64,000 nucleotides of DNA from contig CABJBF010000002.1 of assembly GCA_902363805.1 (NCBI GenBank), positions 558,001 through 622,000 of the forward strand. Reading direction: 5' to 3'. Of the stretch, positions 8,366 through 17,758 are shown piece by piece. Every line of letters begins with the position of its first letter. Within the stretch, counting starts at the first letter, position 1. Source of the DNA: Eubacteriaceae bacterium (lineage in GTDB: Bacteria > Bacillota > Clostridia > Lachnospirales > Lachnospiraceae). The notes beneath the pieces are model-generated. The model was given only the letters and a program-made list of their open reading frames with translations. It searched no databases and had not been told where the DNA came from. The translations under genes were made by a program, and so were the position numbers.

Positions 8366-9199
8366 TTATATATCATATTCTCCCGTAAAAACAACTCTTG
8401 CAGGTCCTGTCATATATACAGTATTTTCATCCTGATTATATTCAATCTCTAATTCTCCACCTAATAGTTTTACTGTTACCTTATTTTCTGTAAGCCTGTT
8501 TAACACACTTGCAACTACGCTTGCGCAGGCTCCTGTTCCACATGCAAAAGTTTCACCTGAGCCTCTTTCCCACACTCTCATTTTTACTGTCTTCTTATCA
8601 ATAATCTGAATGAATTCCGTATTTACTTTATCCGGGAAAATTTCATTATTTTCAAACTTAGGTCCGATTTTTTCTATTTCAAGATTATCTGTATCATTTA
8701 TAAATGTAACTGCGTGAGGATTACCCATTGAAACGCATGTTATGTTAAATGTCTTTCCATCTACCTTTACAGGCTTATTAATCATCTTTTCATCGTCATA
8801 TTTAACCGGTACTTTATCGCACTCAAGAATTGGTGCTCCCATATTTACTCTGACAGTTTTAACTTTTCCATTTTCAACATTTAATTTTAAAGTCTTAATT
8901 CCTGATAAAGTTTCAACTGTTATTACATCTTTATCTGTTAGTTTAAAATCATAAACATATTTTGCCACGCAACGGATTCCGTTTCCACACATCTTTCCTT
9001 CTGAACCGTCAGCATTGTACATACACATTTTAAAATCAGCTACTTCTGATGGATTAATTATTATAAGTCCGTCTGAACCTATTCCAAAATGTCTGTCACT
9101 AACTGCTATAGCAACTTCATTGGGATTATCAATTTTTTCTTCAAATCCGTTTACGTAAACATAATCATTTCCGCAACCTTCCATCTTTGTAAACTTCAT
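8366..9199 (-). CDS. dapF: Diaminopimelate epimerase
   Basis: DapF converts LL-diaminopimelate to meso-DAP for lysine and peptidoglycan synthesis. The 277-residue protein has the two catalytic cysteines in their family motifs: MCGNGIRC near residue 71 and FACGTGACAS near residue 220. The N-terminus MKFTKMEGCGNDYVYV is also typical. The start is preceded by CAGGAGAG. It appears to be the first gene of the dapF-murE-asnB unit, with a promoter about 110 bases upstream that overlaps a palindrome. Linkage to MurE of DNPR type gives a consistent picture of meso-DAP peptidoglycan. Confidence 0.97.
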   Translation of the reverse strand: MKFTKMEGCGNDYVYVNGFEEKIDNPNEVAIAVSDRHFGIGSDGLIIINPSEVADFKMCMYNADGSEGKMCGNGIRCVAKYVYDFKLTDKDVITVETLSGIKTLKLNVENGKVKTVRVNMGAPILECDKVPVKYDDEKMINKPVKVDGKTFNITCVSMGNPHAVTFINDTDNLEIEKIGPKFENNEIFPDKVNTEFIQIIDKKTVKMRVWERGSGETFACGTGACASVVASVLNRLTENKVTVKLLGGELEIEYNQDENTVYMTGPARVVFTGEYDI

Positions 9200-9301
9200 A
9201 AACTCTCCTGTTCTTCCTGCTACTTATAATCAATAATAAGAAATTGTATCTATTAATTTCAATTTGTTTATTTAAAATATACTATTTTTTAAAAACAAAT
9301 T

Positions 9302-9317
9302 TGGTATAAATATACCA
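9302..9317. promoter_or_regulatory. Palindromic operator candidate overlapping the dapF promoter -10
   Basis: TGGTATA and TATACCA flank a two-base centre, a perfect 16-bp palindrome. On the minus strand it contains the TATATT -10 hexamer. A protein bound here would block the promoter. Confidence 0.5.
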
Positions 9318-9337
9318 CATATAAATATTAAAGTAAA
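9309..9337 (-). promoter_or_regulatory. Putative sigma-A promoter of dapF-murE-asnB
   Basis: On the minus strand TTTACT (9332-9337) and TATATT (9309-9314) are 17 bases apart, with a TGG extended -10. The leader to the dapF ATG would be about 100 bases. Confidence 0.5.
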
Positions 9338-9395
9338 ACATTTTAATTTATATCATTGGCGTTTAAAATCTTGTATATCACTACACCTATTCCAT

Positions 9396-10550
9396 TTAAA
9401 TTAAAGAAAAAAATATCAAAAAAAATTTTTTTAAACAATATTTAAATTCATACTTTTTAATATTTTGTTTTGCCTTAATCTCTATAGCTTTTATTTTAAT
9501 ATTATTTACATATATATTTTCGTATCCAACAACTTCATTCTTAAAAATTGGTGCATTCTTTTTGGTTATTACTATCTTTTTATCAACTTTATCGTCATTT
9601 CTAAGCAGCAATCCAAATTTTTCATTCGTATATGTATTTAATATATTTTCTACCCCATTCCTAACATCGTATTTAACAAAATCATTCTGTATATCGACTA
9701 TTTCTTTATAATTATAATTTTCACCATATTTCATTAAGCTTAAAGTGTCATTCCATTTATATCCTTTATTAGGTGGCCATCCACATGCAAGAACACATGA
9801 AATTAGTTTTTTATTTTCATTTTTTAAAGCACCTACAAAACAATATCCTGCATTTCCAGTAAATCCTGTCTTTATACCTATTGCATCACTCATTTTATCT
9901 AGAAACGCATCTTTATTACTTACAGAAACTCTTCTTCCGTTTTCGCTTGCAAAAGAATAGTTTCTTGTATTTGTGATTTTTACAAACAGTTCATTATTTG
10001 TTGCATACATGCCTAAAAGAGCCATATCGTAAGCAGTTGAATATTGATTTTTGGCATCAAGCCCATTTGGTGTAACAAAATTTGTATCCTTCATTCCAAT
10101 ATCTTTTGCTTTAATATTCATTAACTCTGCAAATTTTTCAACACTTCCAGCTATATGCTCAGCGACTGCTACAGCGACATCATTATATGACTCTAACATC
10201 ATTGCGTATAGTAAGTCTTCAAGTTTATATTTATCTTTTGAGTCTAAATGCATTTTAACCTTTGGCATAGCTATCGCATAATCAGACGGAGTAACCATAT
10301 CAGCAAGATTTCCATTTTCGATTGCAATTATACATGTCATAATTTTAGTCGTGCTTGCCACAGACACTTTATTGTGTGCAGATTTTTCATACAAAATTCT
10401 ACCTGAGTCCCCATCTATTAAAACAGCAGACTTTGCGTATTTTACTACTTTTTCCTCATCAGCATTTATTTTACAAATACAAAGTATATTACATGCGATA
10501 ATTATCGTTATGCAAAAACTTATCAATCTATAAATACTTTTTTTAGACAT
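9396..10550 (-). CDS. dacB: D-alanyl-D-alanine carboxypeptidase, DacB-like
   Basis: This is a serine peptidase of the S11 family that trims D-Ala from peptidoglycan stem peptides outside the membrane. It has an N-terminal hydrophobic signal/anchor (about residues 8-26), the SxxK motif STTK at 66-69, ESYND as the SxN motif and IKTGFTG as the KTG motif. Its 384 residues match Bacillus subtilis DacB (spore cortex) closely. It follows scpA-scpB as B. subtilis dacB does, which supports a sporulation role, although sequence alone cannot separate it from vegetative DacA types. A terminator lies between scpB and this gene, so it probably has its own promoter. AGGGGGAG precedes the ATG. Confidence 0.85.
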   Translation of the reverse strand: MSKKSIYRLISFCITIIIACNILCICKINADEEKVVKYAKSAVLIDGDSGRILYEKSAHNKVSVASTTKIMTCIIAIENGNLADMVTPSDYAIAMPKVKMHLDSKDKYKLEDLLYAMMLESYNDVAVAVAEHIAGSVEKFAELMNIKAKDIGMKDTNFVTPNGLDAKNQYSTAYDMALLGMYATNNELFVKITNTRNYSFASENGRRVSVSNKDAFLDKMSDAIGIKTGFTGNAGYCFVGALKNENKKLISCVLACGWPPNKGYKWNDTLSLMKYGENYNYKEIVDIQNDFVKYDVRNGVENILNTYTNEKFGLLLRNDDKVDKKIVITKKNAPIFKNEVVGYENIYVNNIKIKAIEIKAKQNIKKYEFKYCLKKFFLIFFSLI

Positions 10551-10581
10551 AACTCCCCCTGGTCATATTTTACATACTAAT

Positions 10582-10621
10582 TAAAAAAATAAAGAAGCCA
10601 GATTTATATTCCAGCTTCTTT
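10582..10621 (-). terminator. Rho-independent terminator after scpB
   Basis: On the minus strand AAAGAAGCTGGA pairs with TCTGGCTTCTTT (12 bp including two G-U pairs, 7-base loop), followed by a T-rich run. It separates scpB from dacB. Confidence 0.75.
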
Positions 10622-10634
10622 GCTACTTTATCTT

Positions 10635-11204
10635 TTAGTCATTTGATTTAAGAGAAACTTCTTTTTCTGCTTCTTCTTTTATTTCTTCTATAACATCAGG
10701 ATTAATCTCAGGTAGATTTTCTGAAGAGTCAACTCCAAACCTTCTCAAAAATTCTTCTGTAGTACCAAAAAGTAACGGTCTACCCGGAGTATCTAATCTT
10801 CCAACCTCCTGAACCAATTCGTATTCAACTAGTTTATTGACTGCAAAATCACTTTTTACTCCTCTGATACTTTCAATCTCAGATTTTGTAATCGGCTGCT
10901 TGTATGCAATAATAGAAAGTGTTTCCATCATTACATCCGTAAGCACCTGTCTTCTTGGTTGCTTTGCAACTTTTATTAAATAATCATACATTTCAGGTTT
11001 AGTACATAACTGATATGCATTTTCTAACTCGATTATTCTAATTCCTCTTGAATCACTTTCAAGTTCCTTCTGCATATTTGCAACAATCTTTTTAACTTGA
11101 GCTTTAGTTAATTCTAAGGCCTTTGCAATCTTATCTATTTCTACTGATTCTCCCATAGTAAATAATATTGCTTCTATGGCAGCTTCATAATTATTTGTTT
11201 CCAT
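10635..11204 (-). CDS. scpB: Segregation and condensation protein B
   Basis: ScpB is the winged-helix kite subunit of the bacterial SMC condensin and binds ScpA. The 189-residue protein shows the family pattern: an N-terminal YEAAIEAILFTMGE segment, then LSIIAYKQPITKSEIESIRG, then the RPLLFGTTEEFLRRFG block near the C-terminus. It starts 16 bases after scpA, so the two are co-transcribed. The ribosome site (AGGTG) is weak. A terminator follows the gene. Confidence 0.97.
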   Translation of the reverse strand: METNNYEAAIEAILFTMGESVEIDKIAKALELTKAQVKKIVANMQKELESDSRGIRIIELENAYQLCTKPEMYDYLIKVAKQPRRQVLTDVMMETLSIIAYKQPITKSEIESIRGVKSDFAVNKLVEYELVQEVGRLDTPGRPLLFGTTEEFLRRFGVDSSENLPEINPDVIEEIKEEAEKEVSLKSND

Positions 11205-11220
11205 TAAATCTTACACCTAC

Positions 11221-11964
11221 TCATTCCTTTGTGCTAATAATTATATCATCAAATGTCTTTTCCTGACTTACATTAATCTCTCCCACTTTAATCAGTTCTA
11301 ATACTGCCAGGAATGTAACTATAACTTCCATTTTTGATGTCTGGTTTTCAAGCAACTGTTTAAAGCTGCATTTATGCTTTTTTACAGCTACTTTTTTCAC
11401 ATAAGTTATTTTATCAGTAAGGCTGACCTCCTCCATTTCAATTTTACCAAATTTACTTCTTACAGGGTCAATCTTATCTATCTGGCGTTTAATTACTGTA
11501 TCAAAAATTTCTTTTAACTTATTTAAATCAACATCCTTTAAAATTTCATCTAAATCTACAGGCGTTTGATATTTTGCAACTTCTTCAGGAATTGTCGGTT
11601 CTTTATATAGTGACTTTCCCGCATAAAGCTGCATGTCTTTAAGTTCTATAGCTGCATATTTATACATTTTATATTCGATTAATTTTTGAACCAAATCTGC
11701 TCTCGGATCAATTTCTTCACCATCTTCATCAACTTCTTTAGGCAACAGCATTTTACATTTTATATCAATTAACGTTGATGCCATTACCAGAAATTCGCTG
11801 GCAAGGTCAAGATTTTCTTCTGCTAATTTACTTACGTACTCTAAATATTGTCTTGTAATTTCAACAATAGGTATGTCATAAATGTCTACTTTATTTTTTT
11901 CTATCAAATGCAAAAGCAAATCTAATGGTCCTTCAAACACTTCAAGTTTTACTTCTAATTCCAT
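11221..11964 (-). CDS. scpA: Segregation and condensation protein A
   Basis: ScpA is the kleisin that bridges the SMC heads in the condensin complex. It has 247 residues, the family length. The N-terminus reads LEVFEGPLDLLLHLIEKNKVDIYDIPI, which is diagnostic. The middle is acidic and helical, and the C-terminal winged helix ends near VLELIKVGEI. It is the first gene of the scpA-scpB pair and lies 69 bases after dacF. Confidence 0.97.
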   Translation of the reverse strand: MELEVKLEVFEGPLDLLLHLIEKNKVDIYDIPIVEITRQYLEYVSKLAEENLDLASEFLVMASTLIDIKCKMLLPKEVDEDGEEIDPRADLVQKLIEYKMYKYAAIELKDMQLYAGKSLYKEPTIPEEVAKYQTPVDLDEILKDVDLNKLKEIFDTVIKRQIDKIDPVRSKFGKIEMEEVSLTDKITYVKKVAVKKHKCSFKQLLENQTSKMEVIVTFLAVLELIKVGEINVSQEKTFDDIIISTKE

Positions 11965-12033
11965 GTATCTTACTCTTTCAAATTAATATCATTGTTAATT
12001 TTACATAAATTCATATATTTTTTCAACTCATTT

Positions 12034-13236
12034 TTAAATGCAGCATCTAAATACATTTTTAAACATTTTTAAATATTCTGTTATAAAATTATTCTTCTCT
12101 ACATTTTCATACGATATTATTTCTGTTTCTCCTATTTTTTCTTTGTCAATAAAATATTCGCATACACCAAGTTTATCCCCCTTTTTAACCGGAGCCTTAA
12201 TATTAGTTTTAATCTTATCTTTGCTTTTAATGTTGCTAATATCTCTGTCCTTGATTTCTACATATGAAAATTTATTTTTAACCCCTGATTTTACGTATTC
12301 TTTTTTACCATTCTTTATTTTCACATTACTTTTATGCACATTTTCATCCTTATAAAATTTGCATTTTGAGAATCCATAATTAATCAGTTTTTCTGACTCA
12401 GAAAATCTTGTTTTATAGTCAGGCGCTGCCATTATTACCGACACCAATGTGACATCATTTTTCTGCCCTACAATAGATACGCAATATTTTGCTTTTGATG
12501 TGCTTCCTGTCTTTAACCCCTTTATGCAATCATTTGTTTTAAGTAATTTATTTGTATTTGACAGAACAAACTCCTTTTCCCCCTTATCCGTTTTATGAAT
12601 TATGGTTTCCATCCATATTGTTGAATATTTAAATATCTGCGGATATTTTGTAATTAATTCTGAAGACATAATCGCAACATCATTTGCACTCGAATAATGG
12701 TTATCCGAATCCGTAAGTCCACAACAATCTTCGAAATTAGTATTATTCATATTTAGTTCTTTAGCTTTTTTATTCATTCTATCAACAAATTCGCTTTCAG
12801 AACCGGCTATGTATTCAGCCATGGCAACCGAGGCATCATTTCCTGACGCAACAACAATACATTTAATTAGTGTTTCCACACTTTGCTGTTCTCCTGTTTC
12901 CAAAAACACTTGTGAACCACCCATGCTTTTTGCGTGTTCACTTGTCGTTACCATATCATCCAATTTAATTTTACCCGCTTCTAATTCTTCAAAAACAAGT
13001 AATAGCGTCATTATTTTTGTTATACTTGCCGGACATAATTTCTCATCCCCATTTTTGTTTACCAAAATTGTTTTAGATTCAGGCTCCATCAGTACTGCCG
13101 CCTTAGCTGTTATTTCTTTTTCTATTGATGAATTTTCAACAGTTTCATTTTTGTTGTTTTTTGCAAAGACACTTTTACTAAAGATAAATGTAAACATCAG
13201 ACAAACACAAAGTATGTATATAATTATTTTCTTCAT
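12034..13236 (-). CDS. dacF: D-alanyl-D-alanine carboxypeptidase, DacF-like
   Basis: This is a second S11 family peptidase acting on peptidoglycan outside the membrane. From the chosen start it has 400 residues: an N-terminal signal (MKKIIIYILCVCLMFTFIFS), SITK as the SxxK motif, SGNDASVA as SxN, and GLKTGSTS as KTG, then a C-terminal beta domain and a hydrophobic/amphipathic tail. An earlier in-frame ATG four codons upstream is rejected because GGAG lies at a good distance before the internal ATG. In B. subtilis dacF sits near nucleoside phosphorylase, drm and xerD genes as it does here, which favours the forespore DacF assignment. Its ribosome site is buried in the hairpin at 13241-13277. 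Confidence 0.85.
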   Translation of the reverse strand: MKKIIIYILCVCLMFTFIFSKSVFAKNNKNETVENSSIEKEITAKAAVLMEPESKTILVNKNGDEKLCPASITKIMTLLLVFEELEAGKIKLDDMVTTSEHAKSMGGSQVFLETGEQQSVETLIKCIVVASGNDASVAMAEYIAGSESEFVDRMNKKAKELNMNNTNFEDCCGLTDSDNHYSSANDVAIMSSELITKYPQIFKYSTIWMETIIHKTDKGEKEFVLSNTNKLLKTNDCIKGLKTGSTSKAKYCVSIVGQKNDVTLVSVIMAAPDYKTRFSESEKLINYGFSKCKFYKDENVHKSNVKIKNGKKEYVKSGVKNKFSYVEIKDRDISNIKSKDKIKTNIKAPVKKGDKLGVCEYFIDKEKIGETEIISYENVEKNNFITEYLKMFKNVFRCCI

Positions 13237-13240
13237 AAAA

Positions 13241-13277
13241 AACTCCATTACAACCTATATAACATTGTAATGGAGTT
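13241..13277 (-). terminator. Hairpin that both ends the LTA-synthase transcript and holds the dacF ribosome site
   Basis: On the minus strand AACTCCATTACAA pairs perfectly with TTGTAATGGAGTT (13 bp, 11-base loop) and is followed directly by TTTT and the dacF ATG at 13236. The GGAG of dacF lies in the right arm. It has terminator geometry and would also mask the ribosome site in a read-through transcript. Confidence 0.7.
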
Positions 13278-13286
13278 TCATTAAAA

Positions 13287-15383
13287 TTATTCTTTATTTT
13301 TTTTATTCTTTCTATTTTTCTTAGTTTCAGGTACGGTTGTCTCAGGAATTGTTGTTTCTTCCTGTGGCATTGCCAGATTTTCCGATTCAAAAATAATCGG
13401 ATCTGTCTTCTTCAACACATGAGTATCTGAATTCTGCTGGTATACAGAGAAACTGTCTCCATCTTTCAAATCGCCATAATTTATCATTAATGTGCTATCA
13501 TCAATAAATACAGTAGAAACTTTTTCGTCATTTATATAAACTTTACTATAATTTGTGAAGTTCTTTCCATAAATATAAACTGTTCCACTTCCATCATTCA
13601 TTGGCGAAATTGATGAAACAGACACCTTTGTAAGACCAAACTGAATATCTGTTGCTACATATGGATTATCACCACCATAAAGCAAATGATCCCCATACAA
13701 GCTGTCATATTCAAGATTTTGTAAACCATCTGCATAATCATCATCATTCTTGTGCTTTTGTGTATAATTATTGATTGTACCTGCAGTCATATTTAATCCG
13801 CCAAGAATTTTTGACTGTAACTGGTATGCTTCTATATCTTCGTCTTCGTATTTTGTCTTAAAATTAGACCAGATAACATACTGTGTCTGATATACATCAC
13901 CATTTACAAGTTCTGATTCCGTTATACCTAAACTTGGCAAATGATCTCCATACATAACTAATATTGTATCTTCATCTCTCTTAGAAAGAGTTTCCACAAG
14001 TTTCTGTATAAATTTATCCATTTCATTTATCTGCCAAACATAATACTGATACTGATTTGTCTTTGCCTGATCATCTAATCCACTTACAGTAATCGGATAA
14101 TCATAGTCTCCTTCAGTAGGATAACTTCCGTGTCCCTGTACAGAAATTGTATAAATATAATCCTGTCCTTCTGTAGAGTCAAGTGCTGCAACTATTTCAT
14201 CTGTAAGGAAATAATCTTTTGCCCAACCCATAGGAGTAAAGTCATCAATATTCATTGTTTCTATACTTGAAAATGTATCGTATCCTAAATTTGAAAATAC
14301 TACATTTCTACTATAAAAAGTTGCTGTATTATCATGAATTGCATGAGTAGCATAACCATATTCCTTTAAGTTATATGCTATACTTTCACATGTTGTCTCT
14401 TTTAAAATTGTTTTAAAAGGATATTCACCAGGGCCAAAATCATCCAGATTCATTCCTGTCATAACTTCAAATTCTGTATTTACAGTTCCTGCACCTACAA
14501 TTGGAACATCTAAATATCCACTTGGATACTGTTCCATCAGGCTTTCAAAATATGGAACCGGATTTTCAGAAAAAGTTATATTTGTCATATTGTTAATATC
14601 AAAAAATGACTCTAACTGCAAAAATATTATATTAGGCTTTTTCTTTACCTTCGTTTCTTCTACATCTGCAGTCAAACTTTTTATTGTTTTATCTGAATAG
14701 TCTGCCGGCTTATCTACACCTGTATTAACCAAACTGTTAGTAAAGCAGTAAACAAAACCATAGTCTCTGTAACTGTCAGCCAGATTTCCAAATTTAGCTG
14801 ACAATAATGATGAAGCAATTCCTAAATTAATTGCGCCAAAACCTATCACCCATATAATTGCTATTGCTATTATGTTACGAACATAATTAATTTTATGATT
14901 TACTTTAGGTACTTTAATCCAAACAAATACTAATCCTACAACTGCTAAAATCGCTAAAGCTATAATAAGTATGTATGCAAAAGTATTTAAATATTTATTC
15001 ATTACATCCAATGCACTATCAATAAGCATCATGTCTACCGCAGTAAATGGTGTAACTCTATACGATAGCAATACACAGTTGGCTATACCAAATATAATCC
15101 AAACAATCGATATAATTGATATACCAAAAAATCTTCGTCTCATCAGTAATGTAACTGACAACGTCATTAAAATTATTATCGAATTACATATAAAAACATA
15201 TGGGCTTGAAATAAGATAAAAAATTCCTTTTAGGAAAGAACCTCTTGCCAACATTTCAATAATAAGATTAACTAGTAATGCAACAGTAATATACATATAA
15301 ATTATATGTTTATTATAAGTTTCCTTAAAAAAATGTTTTACTTTAATTAATTCCTCTTTTGCTTTTTTAATGTTATCTAACAT
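13287..15383 (-). CDS. LTA-synthase-family sulfatase-like enzyme with C-terminal TIG-like domain
   Basis: The family transfers phosphoglycerol to lipid anchors or polymers outside the cell. About five membrane helices lie in residues 25-200. They are followed by an extracellular alkaline-phosphatase-fold domain with [11 protein letters not shown] (metal site), [12 protein letters not shown] (containing the Thr nucleophile) and [10 protein letters not shown] (metal site). After the catalytic domain, about residues 595-665 ([20 protein letters not shown] onward) resemble an Ig-like IPT/TIG fold, and the protein ends in a Thr/Pro then Lys/Asn-rich tail. Such an appended domain is unusual for LtaS. 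It overlaps the upstream phosphorylase gene by 11 bases. The polymer made is unknown. Confidence 0.85.
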   Translation of the reverse strand: MLDNIKKAKEELIKVKHFFKETYNKHIIYMYITVALLVNLIIEMLARGSFLKGIFYLISSPYVFICNSIIILMTLSVTLLMRRRFFGISIISIVWIIFGIANCVLLSYRVTPFTAVDMMLIDSALDVMNKYLNTFAYILIIALAILAVVGLVFVWIKVPKVNHKINYVRNIIAIAIIWVIGFGAINLGIASSLLSAKFGNLADSYRDYGFVYCFTNSLVNTGVDKPADYSDKTIKSLTADVEETKVKKKPNIIFLQLESFFDINNMTNITFSENPVPYFESLMEQYPSGYLDVPIVGAGTVNTEFEVMTGMNLDDFGPGEYPFKTILKETTCESIAYNLKEYGYATHAIHDNTATFYSRNVVFSNLGYDTFSSIETMNIDDFTPMGWAKDYFLTDEIVAALDSTEGQDYIYTISVQGHGSYPTEGDYDYPITVSGLDDQAKTNQYQYYVWQINEMDKFIQKLVETLSKRDEDTILVMYGDHLPSLGITESELVNGDVYQTQYVIWSNFKTKYEDEDIEAYQLQSKILGGLNMTAGTINNYTQKHKNDDDYADGLQNLEYDSLYGDHLLYGGDNPYVATDIQFGLTKVSVSSISPMNDGSGTVYIYGKNFTNYSKVYINDEKVSTVFIDDSTLMINYGDLKDGDSFSVYQQNSDTHVLKKTDPIIFESENLAMPQEETTIPETTVPETKKNRKNKKNKE

Positions 15384-16134
15384 CCCTGTCTTCCTCTATT
15401 AAAATTTTTATAGCATCTACAGCAACTTTTATAGCCTTTTCGGTATTAAGACAGTCCTCTTCTACAAATCCTGCCTTCTTTCTTTCCTGATTCCATACTA
15501 CATTAAACACAGAACCACATCTAACGCCTAAAGTCGCTGCAACTGTATACAATGCAGCTGATTCCATTTCACTTGCAAGCACTCCCAAACGTTTCCATGC
15601 TTTCCATTTATTTAGCAGTTCATAAGACACCGGCATTCGCTCAGGTGCATGCTGTCCATAAAAAGAATCTTTACATTGTACCACTCCACAATGATACACT
15701 ATTTTATTTTTTTTGCAAGCATTAACTAATGCAGTTGCAATAGAAAAATCTGGAACAGCTGGAAATTCAATTGGTGCATATTCTCTACTTAACCCTTCAT
15801 TTCTAATAGCTCCGGTTGCAATTACACAATCTCCTGATTTTACTTTCATGTTAATTCCGCCACAGGTTCCTATACGCACAAATGTATCCGCTTTACACGC
15901 AACCAGTTCTTCCATTGCTATTGCAGCTGAAGGGCCACCAATTCCTGTTGAAGTAACAGAAACTTTTTTCCCTTCTAAATATCCTGTATACGTAACGAAT
16001 TCTCTATTTCTGCTTATAAACTTTGCATCATCTAGATGAGATGCTATTTTTTCACACCTGCCCGGGTCTCCCGGAAGAATTACATATCTTCCAACGTCAT
16101 TTTCATCTACCTGTATATGATATTGTTTTCCCAT
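15373..16134 (-). CDS. udp: Uridine phosphorylase
   Basis: This enzyme cleaves uridine with phosphate to give uracil and ribose-1-phosphate in nucleoside salvage. The 253-residue protein has the family phosphate-binding ILPGDPGR near residue 20, [19 protein letters not shown], and the nucleoside-binding EMESAALYT. Residues such as [11 protein letters not shown] match uridine rather than purine phosphorylases. It is downstream of deoB, whose product isomerises the released pentose phosphate. In B. subtilis the same slot holds a purine nucleoside phosphorylase, so specificity should be treated as likely, not certain. Confidence 0.85.
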   Translation of the reverse strand: MGKQYHIQVDENDVGRYVILPGDPGRCEKIASHLDDAKFISRNREFVTYTGYLEGKKVSVTSTGIGGPSAAIAMEELVACKADTFVRIGTCGGINMKVKSGDCVIATGAIRNEGLSREYAPIEFPAVPDFSIATALVNACKKNKIVYHCGVVQCKDSFYGQHAPERMPVSYELLNKWKAWKRLGVLASEMESAALYTVAATLGVRCGSVFNVVWNQERKKAGFVEEDCLNTEKAIKVAVDAIKILIEEDRDVR

Positions 16135-16265
16135 ATAGTACCCTCCTGTTCAATCCTCTAAAATCATATGATATAATATCAAAAATGGGAATAATGCAAA
16201 CACATCCTCAAATAGCAAAATCCATTTTTGTACTCTAATCATTATATTTTTCAACTAAAACAATG

Positions 16266-17438
16266 CTAAAGAATTTTATTTAAAAAACTTTCACCATTGC
16301 TTATTTTTACACCAAATATTTCTGCTATTGTAGCTCCAATATCAGAAAATGAATTCAATATTCCCAAATCTACTCCATTTTTACAATTCTTAGAATATGC
16401 AATAACAGGAATATATTCTCTTGTATGATCAGTTCCTTTAAAAGTAGGGTCACAGCCATGGTCTGCATTAATTATAAGTAAATCATTATTCCTTAAATTA
16501 TCAATTATTTGAGGCAATCTGCTATCAAAATCAATAAGTCCCTGTCCATAACCTTCTACATTTCTTCTGTGTCCCCATTTTGAATCAAACTCTACTAAAT
16601 TTGTAAATATAAGCCCCTTTTCTAGTTCTTTCATTTCATCTAATGTTTTATTTACGCCATCCATATTATCCGTTGTATGAATTGCCTTTTCTATTCCGCT
16701 TCCACAAAATATATCATTTATTTTTCCAACTGCCGTAACACTAATTCCATTGTTTTGTAATATTTTAAGCAAATTAGAGTCTGATGGTTTAACTGAAAAA
16801 TCTCTTCTATCGCTTGTTCTTACAAAGTTTCCCGGATTGCCATCAAATGGTCTGGCAATTACTCTTGCCACGCTATCATCTCCACAAAGAATCTTTCTGG
16901 CATTTTCACACATTTCATATAATTCATCCAAGCTGTAAACAGATGTATGACATGCCACCTGAAAAACACTGTCAGCTGAGGTATATACAATTGGTTTCTT
17001 CGTCTTAATATGTTCGACTCCATATTCTTCTATTACTTTCGTTCCCGAACCAACCTTATTACATAATATACCCGGTAAATTTGAAGATTCTATAAACTTA
17101 TTTATTATTTTTTCATTAAAACCATTTGGATATACTTTAAAAGGAGTCTCCGTAATTATCCCCGTCATTTCCCAATGACCAACTGTTGTATCCTTTCCTT
17201 TAGATTTCTCCATAGCTTTACCATATATTCCAACAGGATTTACTACATTTCTAATATTTTTATTCACACCTTGTATATTCCCAATCCCAAGTTTTTCTAA
17301 ATTAGGAAGTCCAAACCCCTCTTTTGATTCATAAATATGTCCAAATGTGTCAGCACCTTCATCTCCAAATTTATCAGCATCCGGAAGTTCACCTATACCT
17401 GCACTATCTAATATAATCCAAATTACTCTGTTTAACAT
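16266..17438 (-). CDS. deoB: Phosphopentomutase
   Basis: DeoB interconverts ribose-1-phosphate (or deoxyribose-1-phosphate) and the 5-phosphate, linking nucleoside breakdown to the pentose phosphate pathway. It has 390 residues, the normal length. The alkaline-phosphatase-fold metal motifs are visible: ILDSAGIGELPDA at the N-terminus, KGKDTTVGHWEM containing the phosphorylated Thr, and INADHGCDPTFKGTDHTREY near the C-terminus. GGAGGTGG precedes the ATG. It is followed by uridine phosphorylase, a functional partner, and its promoter region is shared with the divergent aroF. Confidence 0.97.
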   Translation of the reverse strand: MLNRVIWIILDSAGIGELPDADKFGDEGADTFGHIYESKEGFGLPNLEKLGIGNIQGVNKNIRNVVNPVGIYGKAMEKSKGKDTTVGHWEMTGIITETPFKVYPNGFNEKIINKFIESSNLPGILCNKVGSGTKVIEEYGVEHIKTKKPIVYTSADSVFQVACHTSVYSLDELYEMCENARKILCGDDSVARVIARPFDGNPGNFVRTSDRRDFSVKPSDSNLLKILQNNGISVTAVGKINDIFCGSGIEKAIHTTDNMDGVNKTLDEMKELEKGLIFTNLVEFDSKWGHRRNVEGYGQGLIDFDSRLPQIIDNLRNNDLLIINADHGCDPTFKGTDHTREYIPVIAYSKNCKNGVDLGILNSFSDIGATIAEIFGVKISNGESFLNKIL

Positions 17439-17577
17439 TTAAACCACCTCCACAAACAAAATATCGCTCTAGATGTGTAGACAAATTAATCTTAATCTAA
17501 CTTTTTACATCATTTTATATGTTTATTATACTACTTTTACTTTTAAAATAAAAATATGATGGCATATTTTTTCTTTA

Positions 17578-17605
17578 TTGAAGAATTAAATTTATATGGT
17601 ATAAT
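17578..17605 (+). promoter_or_regulatory. Sigma-A promoter of aroF
   Basis: TTGAAG (17578-17583) and a perfect TATAAT (17600-17605) are 16 bases apart, with a TGG extended -10. The transcript would start near 17612 and carry a leader of about 200 bases before aroF. Confidence 0.75.
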
Positions 17606-17661
17606 GAGCGTTAGCGATGGGTAACCTTCAATTACCTTATATGGTGAATTTTATCTTATAA

Positions 17662-17758
17662 TTGATTATTTTTAATCAAAAATGCATTGAATAAAAGCAT
17701 TTTCTAACAAGTAAGTTGATTATATTTAATCAACATTTTTATTCTGATTAAATCAGAA
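17662..17758 (+). promoter_or_regulatory. aroF leader with successive palindromes/hairpins
   Basis: The 5' leader holds four inverted repeats in a row. They are TTGATTA/TAATCAA (17662-17679), AAAATGC/GCATTTT (17679-17703), GTTGATTA/TAATCAAC (17715-17734, followed by ATTTTT), and TTCTGATT/AATCAGAA (17742-17758). The third has weak terminator character. Because arms of the first and third are the same sequence, alternative pairings are possible. The layout suggests attenuation or binding of a regulator that controls aromatic amino acid synthesis. I see no T-box consensus. Together with the aroF promoter this accounts for the 374-base gap between deoB and aroF. Confidence 0.5.
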
